From: Nephromyces sp. MM_2019 | Lineage: Eukaryota > Apicomplexa > Aconoidasida > Nephromycida | Assembly: GCA_015657535.1 (NCBI GenBank) | Contig: JADHZB010000732.1 | Coordinates: 24,316-88,315, forward strand | Direction: 5' to 3' | DNA length: 64,000 bases | Part shown: positions 13,026 to 25,559 of the stretch, one piece after another | Position numbering within the stretch: position 1 is the stretch's first letter | Layout of the letters: each line of letters opens with the position of its first letter | Position numbers and translations under genes: made by a program | Notes under the pieces: generated by a model | Database searches by the model: none | What the model was told of the DNA's origin: nothing | What the model saw: the letters and a program-made list of their open reading frames with translations, nothing else

Positions 13026-15284
13026 TCACGAGTCGATGTGGCGTGAAGACCTTGTAAAGTATCGTTTGCCACTGTCAGTAGCATGATAATTTTTCTGTGT
13101 GCCATCTAAAATGTAGTACCAATGAGATTGCTCAAAAACTCTCCAGTAATTGCTGTCAATGTTTTGTTTGGAATTTGTCCATTCAAATAATTTGTCTTCT
13201 AAGCAAGAGAGTAATATTCCTAAGTATTGGCATGGGTCTTGGCATACAGAGTTTATTATGTCATTAGTATGGAAACCATATATTTCTTTGAGTATAGATT
13301 TGTGTATAGGTGAAAATAAGAAAGGTGAGATTACAATGTAGGGCTCATTCAATTTTTCTTTTACTTTAAGATCAATCTGAATTTCTTTCAGAAACTTCAA
13401 CAAGGATGAAATCCTCCCAATTTTCATGTCTGTAGAATATCGCAGATCTTCAATTCTGAAGAGAGCTTCTTCATGTGTACTTAAATGTTTTGGTGAGCTC
13501 TCAGAATTCTCGGGTATTGAGACCCACCTGTCATTTAGTACACATTTCAAACGTTTGTTACGTCCGGAACAAATGATTTTGGGCATGTTCAGAGGTAGTC
13601 TCTTGTAACTCGGGGTTTCCGAACGCTCCCAATTTGAATGATTTTGTTGGGTCAATGGTGCAAAGGGATGATAAATAGGTGTGTCAGAATTCGTCATGCA
13701 TAGGAAAAATTCATGTGTGTGTTGTTCATAGTAAATAATATTTCGAAGATGAGATTTCTTCTCCTCGTTAATCTCTTGGGGTAATGAGTTAATTACATCA
13801 AAAAGAGATTCTTTTGTTAGATAGCCGAGCGACCAGTCGTTGATCTTGTTGAGGAGAATGTAAAACTGAGGAGCTGAGTTTACCTTTACGAGATCTTGGA
13901 GGATTGATTTCAATAAAGATCGCTTGGAGAAAGAGTGTGTGAAATTTTTCCACCAATTAGACTTGTCGTAGTGAAAGCGAGAGGGTGAAAGTTTGAGGTT
14001 TTCCTTAGAGAATTTAGCTTGTAGATCATGTATATAAAACGTCCCCAATCCTACCTTCTTTATAAATTCCACAAGGTTGGTGAAGCATTGATGTATGGTG
14101 TTTAGTGGCCTTAAGCTTATTTCTATAGAGGCAAAGTAGGCCTCAATTTCTTCCTTATTTGTACATAATAAAGCCTTGTAGAGTAGTGGTAATACTTGCT
14201 CAGAAAGTTCTGGTTTATATTTAGTTAGTAATTTTACAAATTGAAGTATATGGTTCTGGAGAGTTTCGTTTGCTTGGCAGTCACTGTCTTCTATAGGAGT
14301 TATGTCATTTGTGTAGCTTTGGAAAGGTGATGATTTGTTGACAAGGAAATCAAATATGTCCAAATCTAGCTTTTCACTTAGTGAAATATCCGATTTGTCC
14401 TCGAATGATATGTATTTACGCGAAGCTTTTGGTGTCGATAAATGGTTTTTGTATGTTTGATAATTCATATAAAAAAAAGTTTTTATCAAGTTAGAATACA
14501 TTATGTTTATTATTTCAATACCAGAATTCTTAATATCTTGAACCCTTTCATCTTCAACAACCGCTCTATTTAATTTTACATCGATATTTTGGATATAATG
14601 GAAATAATTTTTTATACACATTTTGAATAAAATAGGCAAAGAGCGTTCCAAAAATGTTTTAGAAAGATTTTGAATTGGGCCGAGTGAGATATTATTTGGG
14701 CTTTGGTACAAACTATATTGAGTCAGGAATGAATCGTTGTGACTTGACTTTGATGAACCATTTTGAATTAAGTGTGACGAATTGTTATGAGTGGGGAATG
14801 AAAAATCGCTTTGATTAGGGTATGTCAGGATGAAACGATTTCTAAGGTCTTCGAATGCTTGTTTTGCCTTCTCAATTATTGTGCTTACCTTATTGGTGTC
14901 TCTTTGGGTTTCCTCAATGCTTAAAATTGAGGATAAAGTTGCCTTCTCAGCATTTGAAGATGAAGTCTCATTGTTGCATGAGATTTGATGAGAATCCACA
15001 GAGCTTTGATCAGTAGAATGGTCAATTATAACAGTTGATTCGTCCAAAATTGAACTAAAGAGTTTCTGAATATATCTAGAAAGGTCATTAAAGGCAATAT
15101 TACTAGGTAAGACAGATTCTAAACCATTATATTTTTCTCGATCATTAAATGGAATAGCTGCTTCTTGACTCAGTATGTCATTCAAAGTGATTTCTGAGAG
15201 TTTTATCTTCTCATTTTGGATGTCAATTATGTTATATTTCAGGTATTCAGTAATTATGTTGAGATAGGCAAGCCGTGAACTCAT
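13026..15284 (-). CDS. SIN3: SIN3-like transcriptional corepressor scaffold, C-terminally short
   Basis: An uninterrupted 752-codon ORF, unusual in this intron-rich window. Residues about 560-620 match the SIN3 HDAC-interaction domain: TPSYKRLPLNMPK, CSGRNKRLKCVLNDRWVSIP, then EEALFRIEDLRYSTDM, the counterpart of the family's EEALFRCEDERYELDM. Next come HKSILKEIYGF and a terminal WRVFEQSHWYYILDG, which lines up with the WREVNEKNYYKSLDH-like end of that region. Before it, about 445-515 (SAPQFYILLNKINDWSLGYL) resembles a PAH helix bundle. The N-terminal 430 residues are Ser/Asn-rich and may hide degenerate PAH repeats. Family role: nuclear scaffold joining histone deacetylases to DNA-bound factors. 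The protein stops shortly after the HDAC-binding region, so PAH4 and the conserved C-terminal domain of fungal and animal SIN3 are absent, and it is about half the yeast length. Confidence 0.85.
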   Translation of the reverse strand: MSSRLAYLNIITEYLKYNIIDIQNEKIKLSEITLNDILSQEAAIPFNDREKYNGLESVLPSNIAFNDLSRYIQKLFSSILDESTVIIDHSTDQSSVDSHQISCNNETSSSNAEKATLSSILSIEETQRDTNKVSTIIEKAKQAFEDLRNRFILTYPNQSDFSFPTHNNSSHLIQNGSSKSSHNDSFLTQYSLYQSPNNISLGPIQNLSKTFLERSLPILFKMCIKNYFHYIQNIDVKLNRAVVEDERVQDIKNSGIEIINIMYSNLIKTFFYMNYQTYKNHLSTPKASRKYISFEDKSDISLSEKLDLDIFDFLVNKSSPFQSYTNDITPIEDSDCQANETLQNHILQFVKLLTKYKPELSEQVLPLLYKALLCTNKEEIEAYFASIEISLRPLNTIHQCFTNLVEFIKKVGLGTFYIHDLQAKFSKENLKLSPSRFHYDKSNWWKNFTHSFSKRSLLKSILQDLVKVNSAPQFYILLNKINDWSLGYLTKESLFDVINSLPQEINEEKKSHLRNIIYYEQHTHEFFLCMTNSDTPIYHPFAPLTQQNHSNWERSETPSYKRLPLNMPKIICSGRNKRLKCVLNDRWVSIPENSESSPKHLSTHEEALFRIEDLRYSTDMKIGRISSLLKFLKEIQIDLKVKEKLNEPYIVISPFLFSPIHKSILKEIYGFHTNDIINSVCQDPCQYLGILLSCLEDKLFEWTNSKQNIDSNYWRVFEQSHWYYILDGTQKNYHATDSGKRYFTRSSRHIDS

Positions 15285-15540
15285 TTTGCAAAAATGAGGA
15301 TAGCATTAGAGGCCCATTAGTATTAAATGAGTTTTATGGATCTTGAGGCCATAAAATGCTGCGAGCTGGGAGAAACTAATGGCAATTGTGTGAGATGATG
15401 GCTGGAGTTGAATTACGAGTTGTATGTTAGTGAAATAGGTCATGAGATGGAGTAATCGGGTATTGAGGCTAAAAAATGAGTTTACCGGTTGATGGACAAA
15501 CAAAATGAGTTGGTCAGAATGAGTAGGTATAAGTTGCTGG
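15285..15540 (-). promoter_or_regulatory. Putative SIN3 promoter region with repeated CTCATTT
   Basis: Immediately upstream of the SIN3-like start, the minus-strand word CTCATT(T) recurs at about 15292, 15326, 15474, 15503 and 15518, and just inside the coding start. The same tract has unusually high G on the plus strand. Dense repetition next to a start codon suggests a regulatory element, but no function is demonstrated. A 65-codon minus-strand frame here (15306-15503) looks like a by-product. Confidence 0.25.
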
Positions 15541-17031
15541 TGCTATAGGGTTGCTATGTTGGGCCCAAAACAAAATGAAATGAATGGGGGCCAAAGACAA
15601 AAAGATCTTATCGGAGACCAAGACCAACTGAGTCGATAGATATTGTCTTTAGATAAAAATAAGTAATGTCTTTAGAGGTGGTGGAGGGATTAAGTACATC
15701 GTTTCAAATTGTGGTTAGATATATATTGACAATTGCAGAATTGTTGATTTATTTGGTTACATGTTATTAGTCCAAGTAGCTATCGATTGTCGTAATAAAG
15801 TTTTTAGTATATTTGTTTTCGCGATAAGTCGATTAAACTAAATTGATAAGTTATATACAAGACAAAAAACTTGAGAAAATAAAAGCAATTCCCTTCAGGA
15901 TAAACAGTAAATAAATATTTACAAAAGCTCAGCATGTAGAAGCTTTATGTGTACTGTGTCTCGCGTATGGAGTTTATGAGGAAGAGAGGAAACTTGTACA
16001 AGTGAATTTTTTAAAAATTGAGGTAGTTCTTTCCTAATTTCTGTACACTAATTAGTTTAATATCTATATCGAACCAAACATAGTATAGATCACTTTGATG
16101 GAGATATTCTGGTAATGGAAAATCGCCATCACATTTTTGAAATATTTTTTTTGCTTTACTGTCTATTTCTACCCGATTGTTTTGTTATAATTTAATACTT
16201 GGAAATTGAATTGGCTTGTTGTTTAGTCGGGTATGTGTGAGTTTACGCATGAATGACTGCATACTTAAGTGTTTGACTATATTACACTGAAAGTTGTAGC
16301 ATAAAAAGTGGTACATAGATTAGTTTTTATTGCTCAGCTTTCTTGATTTTTTATTTTACTACTGAATTGCCACTTCAAGATCCTTTCCTTCTTACCTGTT
16401 TTGATGATAAATTTTTGTATCAAATAATTTAAATTGAAAATTTATCATTCATAGCTTGACTAAAATAATTATGCATAGAAAGTATTAAATTCACCGTAAA
16501 ATTTAAAATGTCGACCAAAACGTAAACTTTTGCCATAAACTGTAATAACACTATTTAACAATCGAGATACTCAGAGACATCACTATCTCAACCACATTTG
16601 CCGAAATTTTCCTATTATAAGCCGAAATCTTATGCAATCTAACCCTTTATCCAACTCAATATCTGGCCCCCTGCACCCTAAAAGAACTTACTTAATTTAA
16701 CATAGGAAATTATGAATAGTATTCACTTCTAACAATTTATAGATATATTAAACGCATCTCAATTTTTTGATTTATCAATTTCATAAATTAGAATCAGATT
16801 ATTGGATTCAAAGATATTGCAGAGTTAAGCAAAAATAATAAGTTGTTTATTTCATTTAGCCAACGTGTAGCCTTTTACTAGTAGATAATGTTAAATTTAA
16901 ACACTGAATTTATCAAATAATCTAATTTTTAAAGTTGACAATTACTTAGGACTATGAATAAAACTTTAAAAATTTTATAAAACTTTCAATTAAATGTTAA
17001 TAAATGAATTATCAACTTTCTTAAAATCAAT
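15541..17031. other. Intergenic, no gene seen
   Basis: AT-rich spacer between CCp3/LAP1's stop and the SIN3-like upstream region. No coherent coding frame or structured repeat recognised. Confidence 0.55.
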
Positions 17032-20000
17032 TCAAACACACGTTGAATTGATAAATGAAATAGATCGAAGGTAATAACCACTACTTTTAGACTGAATTTG
17101 ATTGCTCAGTGAAGCTTCAAAGTGGTCTCTTTCAGGCCCAACATCGAGAATCACATCTCCACCGGTATTATTCTGAATAATTCATTATTGATAGACAACT
17201 CATAATTTCTTTATTTAAATACCATAGCCCCAGAATGTATAGCTGCTCGACACACTGAAGATAAAGGGCTATAAAAAGCTTTAAAATATTCGGGAAATAA
17301 TATCAGATTATATAAGATCTAGTATAGGAAAATTTTATCACTTGTCCCATAGACTTCGGAGTTGAAGTGCTTGCAGGCTTAAAACAGTAATTAGCCAATT
17401 TCTAAATATAAATGAACATCTACCTACCGGATGGACAATTCAAGATTGCAGTTTCATGCAGGCCCATTTTAAGTATAAATCCTGCATTTTCTATATTTAA
17501 ATCATCTCTGAAATGTGTTCCTTTAGCTACAAGAATTGCGATTTTACCTGTGCAAGAAAGACTTCTTATAACCGGTGCCTTCGAAACACTGAACGATCTT
17601 ACATGAGGAATGGCTTCTCCATGACTTATAAGGCCTACGATCCCATTGATGTGGGTATTTTTAGTTTATCATCTAATTTTAAATTACCATAAACTCCTCG
17701 AGATGGTTCATATGACATCAATCCATTATGAAGTGTTAGCATTGCCTGACCACCGTTGTCATCAATTAAGCCAGATAAAACAGCTGCTTTACATATAGAA
17801 CTATCATCTGAATAAAGTTTACACCCCTTTGTTTGATATTTTGGATCACTGCAATTTACTGGACAAGTAAACAAAAAATTTTCCCCTGAGAACCCAGAGA
17901 ACTCTTTTTTGTTTAATTGTGAATCACAATTCAAATTAATAGACCGAGAAAACACAGGTTTGGACAACATAGAATTGACATGATGTGGTTCCTCGTATGA
18001 ACATTTTGTCAAACAAAGTCTGCCATCAACAGTATATCTGTCTATTATTAATCCCCGTGAATGTGATTCATTTTCTTTAATGACTTGGTGATCATCAACT
18101 ATTAATTTAATTTCTTCAGGGGATAATACATAATCGAAAATTCTTATATATTTGATCTCCCCTATGAAGAATTGTGATTCTGTAAATATAGCCTTCCCTA
18201 TAATAATTTTGCTCTTTATTTACTAATTTAATTTAACTAATAATATTTAAATTATCTCTCTAACACTTATATCGAAATCCATTTCAGTTTCTTGATATAA
18301 TACTTTTTTACCATTTATGAATATTGATACCGATTTTTTATCTCTAAAGTAGGTCACTAAGACACTGAACTCTTGATCGATTTTTGGATGATACCCAGAC
18401 TTCACACAGTTGGGTAAACAGTTTTGTTCAAATTCTAACTCGTCTGACTCATTTATGGCCAATGAATACCCTCCACAATCGTTTTGTGCAACAATTACTC
18501 TTTTAGTGCCCATTCCTCCTTAATCAAATAGGAATGAAAGCCATTAATTTAAAAGTTTAGACTATTTCCACCTGTGACTTTTGCTTTTATGCTCAAAGAA
18601 AAATCTACAAGATTATTCAGGCTTTCAGCACCAGGAGTCTCCGAAATATCAACATATTCCTTAGACACACCAGTAAACCCTAAAGAATTGTAATTTTTGA
18701 ATATAAGCTACATACAAGACAAGTTCTTACCATGCCAATTTGGAGGTGCATACCAATGGAATTTGTCCTTAATCGCTTTTGACTTTTGGAAATCCACGGC
18801 GTTCGGTAAATCCAAACGATTATCTTGACATTAACAGTTTCAATTTATGATGAATATTTTGAACTCCTAATTCGCTAATACCGTTTTTTATATTTAAAGA
18901 ATGTAAAGCCATAAATTGATTAACAGCCTTATAAGTCATAACTGAGTATTATTTTATAGGAAACAACAAATAAGACATTTTGTAATATTATATATGAATT
19001 ATATACATTAGCTTACATGTACGTGAGTACTCTTTACTTGACTCTGAACTAATACCTCGTAGATTACTCTTATAAAAAGATTTTTGTGGGTGACCAAGGC
19101 TAAGAATGAAAGAGCCTCCTGATTCTGAAATTACTCCAGAATGGATTGCAGCTTTACATATCTAATAAGCTTAATATACTAATTTTAGGTGGGTATATGA
19201 CACCAATTTACCAAACTATCATCAGTATATATATATGTTCCTTTTATAAACCCTGACTCTTCCCTTAAAATAAGACATATCCTAACAGAACAATGGGTTC
19301 TTAAATTTCTTACTGGCAATTCTCTTGGCAAGATACAAAAAACAAATCTCCAGGTGATCCTTTCATTTCCTTTTGAGAAATGAGGCGATCAGAACATGTA
19401 ATGTTGAATGTTTTGATCTTCTCTTTAGAACCAAACGAGGGTGGATCTTCCTTTTTTAAACCCATCCCTGTTGGATCTCCATCACCATCACAACCAATTA
19501 CAATATCTTCTTGATGAACGCAATAAATATCTTCGTTACTCTCATGTGGGCAATCTTTAATCGAAATTTCATCTCCTTTGGAATCGTTTCATAAAGCTTA
19601 TCAAATAAAAGTTGGTATGTATGCTCACCATGGCATGCTACATTAACAAGGCTTATTTTTTGAATTGTCCTACCACAATAGTTTTTCCCTTCAATGTCAG
19701 AGCACCCAACTTTTGAGTATCCTCCCTTCTATGATAAAAATCCTTTACTCAACATAATATTCTTATGATTTCATAAAGCAGAACCTTGACACCGTTGTAT
19801 CCCATCTCTAAGCATGCTACCCTCTCTGACGCTTTGGTCCAGCCATCATCACATATGCTTCCAAATTCTATTTTATGATTTGTATCTCAATATTCAGCTA
19901 TGAATAATCAAAGTCACCTCCATTAAAAAATTCAAGTCTTCCAATACCATTTTGGCTTGGTACGCCTTGGGGATCAATTAATCTTAAAGTCCCCGGCAAT

Positions 20001-22259
20001 GGCTCTCTTTCGGGGGGATTATTAGTGCAGATTATTGCTACATCAAACTCATGATTGTTGCATTCGTGACTTGGGTCTTCAAATGTACAATCTGCAAAAC
20101 TAGTTTCCGAACCTTTACACTAAAAAAATCTTAAATTAGTTATATCTGCTTCAAATTTTCCTTTACTGTAACTCCTGCTACTGAAACTGGGTAGCCTTTA
20201 CCAGCACATACATTCTGCCCATCAACATAAGTGCAACCATTTTCTTGAAAAACTCCATGCAGATACCCTTTATTCAACTTTACAAACATTGTTTATAAAA
20301 CTTGCTAAATATCACATCACCAATTTCTTGACATGCTTTTTTTGCTGATGCCAGAGTAAATTTTGGATATTGTGGAGATGAGCTGCAAAGAACTATGTAT
20401 TATTTTGGGTCATTTGCTATCGCTTACCATACAGATCCCCACAAGTTATTCCTCTTCACTTCTAGTCGACCAGATGAGGACAATTTCCCATAAGCTTTAA
20501 TGGGATATTTGTTTTATTTCACTTCTACAAAAGCAACATACCATCAACAACACGAACATTTTTGTCAATGTTATCTATCGAGTCTATATTTCGGAGAGCA
20601 TAGGATTTCTATATCTATTTTAATATCAACATACCTATAAGGTATAAGCTATAGCTAAAGACAGGCCGATCTGGTGATGGCTCATAGTCCGTAACATTTC
20701 CTATGACTAAAAACAGAATTCTTTTTCATTAAAGATTTGTACAAATCATACATGATGAATTTTTCAGCCCGGAATAATATGGCAAGGACCCCAGGATATT
20801 TACAGCAATCTCACCACCTTAAGCTTTTGATTATCCAAAATTATAAGAAATTATTAGATATTACCACTTGGAGAAATAACATTATCAACAATAGCTGAGG
20901 AACAAATTGATGATGATGCAGGGTGAATACTAGCTCCTTGGATATGTGAAAACTCTGAAGATTGGCAATTCATTGGGCATCTCACGCGGATTATATATGA
21001 ATCATCTGGTATTCTTTTGGCAATTATTTTAATCTAAAATTAAAATTTGACCCTTCTATAAACTTAATAACCTATTGAATAAATCAGAAGCTCTAGTGTG
21101 GCACTCAATATCTTGAGGAGGACGATCAGAATCATCTGTTTCCTCCGAAGCTGATGTTGATCCTTCTATTTTTGACTCAATCACCTGCTCATAAGGGTAT
21201 CCTACCCACCTCTTAACAATAAATGAACTCAGTTCCCCTTGCTCATCTCTAATGTTGATGTACTCGCAATACCATGGATCATCGACTGCGGTATTTATAA
21301 GACTTATTTTCTCAAGTTCACCAACTGGAAAATTAGGATATTTAAGTTAGACCAACAAGCGTTAGATTTAATTACCATCAGCAGCTCTTAAGCTAACATT
21401 CACTAGTGATCCTTTTAAAAACCCACTTTTAAGTGTTTTACGGCTAGTTTGTTGATTCTTCCCTTGGATAATTATTTCAATAGCACCTTTAGTTTCAGCT
21501 TGAAAATACTTTGAAACTTGATTTCATATTTCAATTTAATAGATCACCTTGCTTGTAAGACCCTGTCTGAACAGTAATTAGATATAATTTGTTTCCCGAA
21601 GGCATAAATATCTAGAAATAAATATTTTCATCTACTAAGAAGCCTTTAGCTTTAAAATTTTACTAGCTCTTTGGATTTTGCATCTAGTTGAGAGTAGCAA
21701 CTAAAAATCCAGTATCTAAAGTCTTTCCACACGACTATTTCTTTGCACTTCCATCTGTTCTTTTGAGAGGACTTAATTTTCAAGTAAATAGGGTCACCAA
21801 TATCTAGCCTTTCGACAATAATTCTATAAAATTTTTAGCTGGGTTGTGATCAGAAATTATTATGATTCAATTGTTTTAACCTTTTATTAACCCCTTTGTT
21901 TGAGTCTGAAATTTGGATCTCTGAAGTTACTTTATCATGTAAACCAAATATAGTCATAAATACATCAGTTCTAAATATAAAATTAATTTAAGCCCTTTAT
22001 AAATAACCATAAAATACTTTAAGTCATATCCTGGTCCAAGAATAGGGAAAACTTCGATCATATATTTAGCCACTTGTCCATGAGCTATTTTTTTATTTTG
22101 CTATATGCCACCTTTATATGTTTTTGAGGGAGCTTACCGGGTAGGCATTTTGCAAATTCTGGTTTCCCAGCTTGACTAGTAGCTTTGCACCACTCTGTTG
22201 ATTTTACCTCATTGGAAATTATTATCAAGACTAACGAAAACAATTTTAAAAGCAACATT
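17032..22259 (-). CDS. CCp3: LCCL/SRCR/PLAT/pentraxin adhesive protein (CCp3/LAP1 type)
   Basis: A secreted multidomain protein on about 25-30 short exons. The start ATG 22259 gives a signal peptide ([20 protein letters not shown]). In order: PLAT/LH2 domain 1 ([46 protein letters not shown]), PLAT 2 ([33 protein letters not shown]), LCCL 1 ([30 protein letters not shown]), SRCR 1 ([15 protein letters not shown]; ending [21 protein letters not shown]), SRCR 2 ([29 protein letters not shown]; ending [13 protein letters not shown]), LCCL 2 ([18 protein letters not shown]), a pentraxin/ConA-like fold (18.1-18.8 kb; [14 protein letters not shown]), LCCL 3 ([30 protein letters not shown]) and LCCL 4 ([24 protein letters not shown]). 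The stop is TGA 17032-17034. This is the architecture of Plasmodium CCp3/PSLAP/LAP1 (PxSR), made in gametocytes and needed for crystalloid formation and sporozoite development. Exact exon edges are not all resolved. Confidence 0.9.
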
Positions 22260-22737
22260 TTAGTTGATAATTATAATATTATGACTTTTTTTAGTAACGA
22301 ATTGCACAGATAAATGATGAAAATACAGTGTAAATACAGAAAATAATTTAAGCAATTTAACTTTTATTGAGCTATATGCTTGATAATTTATTGTTTGTGA
22401 CATTATTTATTCTCAGAACTGTTATAAATATATGGATTCAGTAGATTTTTCAAATTTTATGAATAAAAGCATTGATTATTGTTTTTGATTATTTCGAGAT
22501 TAAGGACAAGTTTTTGAAACTTATATTAGTTGCTTATATAAAAGATTTCTAGATTTATTAAATATTTAATTTTCGGGGAAAACAATTGTAAACTTTTCAA
22601 GCGTTATTAATAATCAGGTGTCAAATATTTTTAAAATCGTTATTCAATTCTATCATCCTATAAATAGTGTTTCGTATAACGTTCCTATAAGCAAATAATC
22701 AAAATTTGTTAAACAATTCCAATTAAAAACTAGAAAT
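22260..22737. other. Intergenic, CCp3 upstream region
   Basis: About 480 bp between the RlmN-like stop and the CCp3/LAP1 start. It should carry the CCp3 promoter. AT-rich; no clear motif. Confidence 0.55.
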
Positions 22738-24417
22738 TTACCCAGAAGCCAAGTTAATCCTATTTTTACGTAGAATGGCCTGGGATGTTATTAATTATTT
22801 AATGTACTAAATTTATCTTAATTTATATAAAAATGGAGTATTTACCTCGAAAAATTCATTAGCAAGATTATCAGATTCTAATTCACTTTCAGTTCCTAAG
22901 CAGTATTTTTCTTTAATTTTTAGCTTTTAAAAGTTAAAATTTATCTATTACCTCCAACTCTGGGAAATAATCTTAAATAGTAAAGGTGTTGAATCTCAGT
23001 TCTTCGTGACTTGACCAAGTCTACTAAGGCTCTGGCGTGTGCTTTTGTGTTATTCAAACCTATTTAGGAATAAAGTGTACAATCTTTAAAATCTATCCAT
23101 TTATTATAAACTAATTACTTAAAAATAGGAGGGATGTAGACATAATTACCTGGTATAAGCATGTAGTTTATACATATTCTTCTTTTAGCTTTTTCTATCC
23201 TTTGATCTAGAAGGTCAAGAACTTCTTCAAAAGGATATACTTTATTGATAGGTATCTGTCAAAATATTTATTAAAATAGCTTTATTTAAAGTTCAAAAGT
23301 TGTTGTAAATGTTGGTACCATGGAGCTCCTTTCATCTGACAAGGGATTATTCAAGGAGAAATCCAAGTTTATCTGAGTTTTCGAAAATTTGAAAAGGGTT
23401 ATTTTGGGGTTTATTAGTATTTGATTATCTAAGGATCAATAAATTCATATTAATTGGGAATTAATTACTTGTGGGAATTCGTTATTTAGCTTTTTCAAGC
23501 CAGGTAAAATTCCTATTGTGGAGATACGTATTCGGCGGCTTGAAATATTCAAATAATTTGATGAGTTAATAATATCAAGGGCATCAAATAAATATGGATT
23601 TCCTAAGGGTTCTCCCATCCCTAAGTTAATATTCAGACAAAAAACATTGGTGTATCTAAATTGTTTTTTAATGGCGAAATACCAGAAAAGTATATAGAAT
23701 CAAATTTATATCCTGTTTGCAGGAAGTAAAGGATTTGATCAATAATTTCATCAGCTGTAAGCTGTCTTGAAAACCCTTTAATACCTTTTGAAGTGAATCA
23801 GAGGAAATAAAGGGTTTTGGCTTTATATTTTTTTAAAATAAATGAAAATTAAAAACCTGAAGGGCAGGATTTACACGAAAAAGCACATCCTACCTGATTA
23901 AATTTTGCAAAAATGATAATTATATTAAGTGTCACGTGGAAAAAATCTCGAAATATATATAAGATTTAATATTTAGCTAGTTAGTAGGTGTATGTTGATA
24001 AAGTTTAATTGATATCCAATTAGGTTTTTAGACCTAATACTTTATCATTTCTGATTTCAATTTATTATATAAAGTAGAATATACTTGGCTAGATAGGTTA
24101 AGTACAGAGTTGCAGGGAGTTATTGTCATGTGAGAGTAAATTGCTAATCCATCAGTTGTTTTGAACCAAACTGTAACTCCTTGTTTATCTTTAAAATTTT
24201 TAAATGGCTTTAAGCTTAATATTCCATCAGGAAATCCTTTTTTCAAATCCAATCTTAATGGCTTTGGAATATCTTCCATCTCTCTAAAAGTTTTGTTATT
24301 CTTTTTAAAGATATTCGACAATATCTGGTCCAACCTATATTTTTGATAACCCCCCGTCTGTAGAATATCCTGAATCTTGTTAATTCGGCCTAAGCCTCTC
24401 AATTCCAACCTCATCAC
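22738..24417 (-). CDS. rlmN: RlmN/Cfr-family radical-SAM protein with altered C-terminus
   Basis: Family members methylate C2 of adenosine in 23S rRNA (A2503) and some tRNAs, so an organelle rRNA is a possible target here. Exon 1 (about 24105-24417, MMRLELRGLG...) carries the N-terminal helical domain: YRLDQILSNIFKKNN, FREMEDIPKPLR and DGLAIYSHMTITPCN. It then splices into SSQVGCAFSCKSCPSG, the CxxxCxxC iron-sulfur site. Later exons give FSRQLTADEIIDQILYFL, FSGMGEPLGNPYLFDALDII, IRISTIGILPGLKKL, INLDFSLNNPLSDERSSM, VYPFEEVLDLLD, YMLIPG, and NNTKAHARALVDL. The last exon reads AILRKNRINLASG then TAA (22738-22740), where the family normally has DAACGQL; the acceptor cysteine appears to be serine. 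No clear targeting peptide precedes the first Met. Introns are about 40-120 nt. The gene lies 480 bp from the CCp3 start, same strand. Confidence 0.85.
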
Positions 24418-25559
24418 AGTTGAGGCTTATTAAGATTTGAAATTCAGTTATAATGTAACTTTTAGCCATTACTTGATTAAAGATTTATCTGCTTGTAAAT
24501 ATTACTACTTGAGAATTGGTTTTCTCATAGATATCGGAAATTTGAAATTAATTTCAAAATACCTCTTTTCTTTGAGATTGAATCTAATATACAAATGACC
24601 TCGTTGTTATAAAATTGTTTCTCAATGACATTAGATTATTCGATTTTAAAAATTAATATCATTGATTATTAGCAAGATTTTCAAACATATTTAATTGCAA
24701 ATGTTGTTGAATCTAGTGCTTTATTCATGTAAGAACATATAGATAGCATGAAACATATTTTAGTTTTAATTGACTCGACCTAATTCATAACTCCCTTTCT
24801 AGATAGCTTATATTATGATTATTAGGAAAAGGCTAAACTACTAAGCTCTAAATTTAACTTCATTTGAAAACTTAAATTCCAATTGACTAAGCAGCATACT
24901 ACCATAAGCTTAGTTTAAGTTTTATTTTCAGGATATTCCAACTCCACCCTTGACTTCATCCGTCTAATTGCATAAGATTCTAAAAGCTATGAGAATTTAA
25001 AAAGCTATGATTTTAAAGTGAGGAGCACGTCACATTGTTTATATAGGTATTCAAAATTATTATCAGATTTTTACAAGCTCTTCCTTTTGATTACTTCATG
25101 TTATACCATTATTCTAAAACATATAATTTTTATTGTACATTGACAGCAAAGTTTTTAAGTCATGCTTATCCAAACTACATGAAGCATATATAATATGTTC
25201 TAACAGCCTCAAGATCAAACTTATTTTTAAAACATCTGAGCAAATTAAAACGCATTTTAATGTATATAAAAGTATTACATTCGTTTTTGGATGCCTTTTA
25301 AAAGCTTATCACAAAAGACTTACATAGGGTTTAAATTTGAAGAATTTGCATGGTTTTAACAATATGACATATCATGATAAAAGCATAGCAAAATATAAGG
25401 GTCAAGAAGTTTTTCAATTTCGAAATTGAATCAATTTATAGAATTAAATTCACCCCTCAATTGAAAATGAAAGGTGACACTGATTGAAATTAGACTCCTT
25501 AGTTACTTTCACTTCCTGAAGAGGCTTTTTTGAGTATTTTGTAATCAAGTTGGCCCAAG
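24418..25559. other. Divergent intergenic region
   Basis: Lies between the minus-strand RlmN-like gene and the plus-strand thioredoxin-fold gene, so it should hold both promoters. The 64-codon frame at 25133-25327 has no recognisable features and is not called. An unseen short first exon of the next gene could lie near 25400-25550. Confidence 0.5.

Noticed and set aside
15306..15503. Minus-strand 65-codon ORF upstream of SIN3-like
   Set aside because: Driven by the repeated CTCATTT words and general composition; no domain and no link in frame to the SIN3 start.
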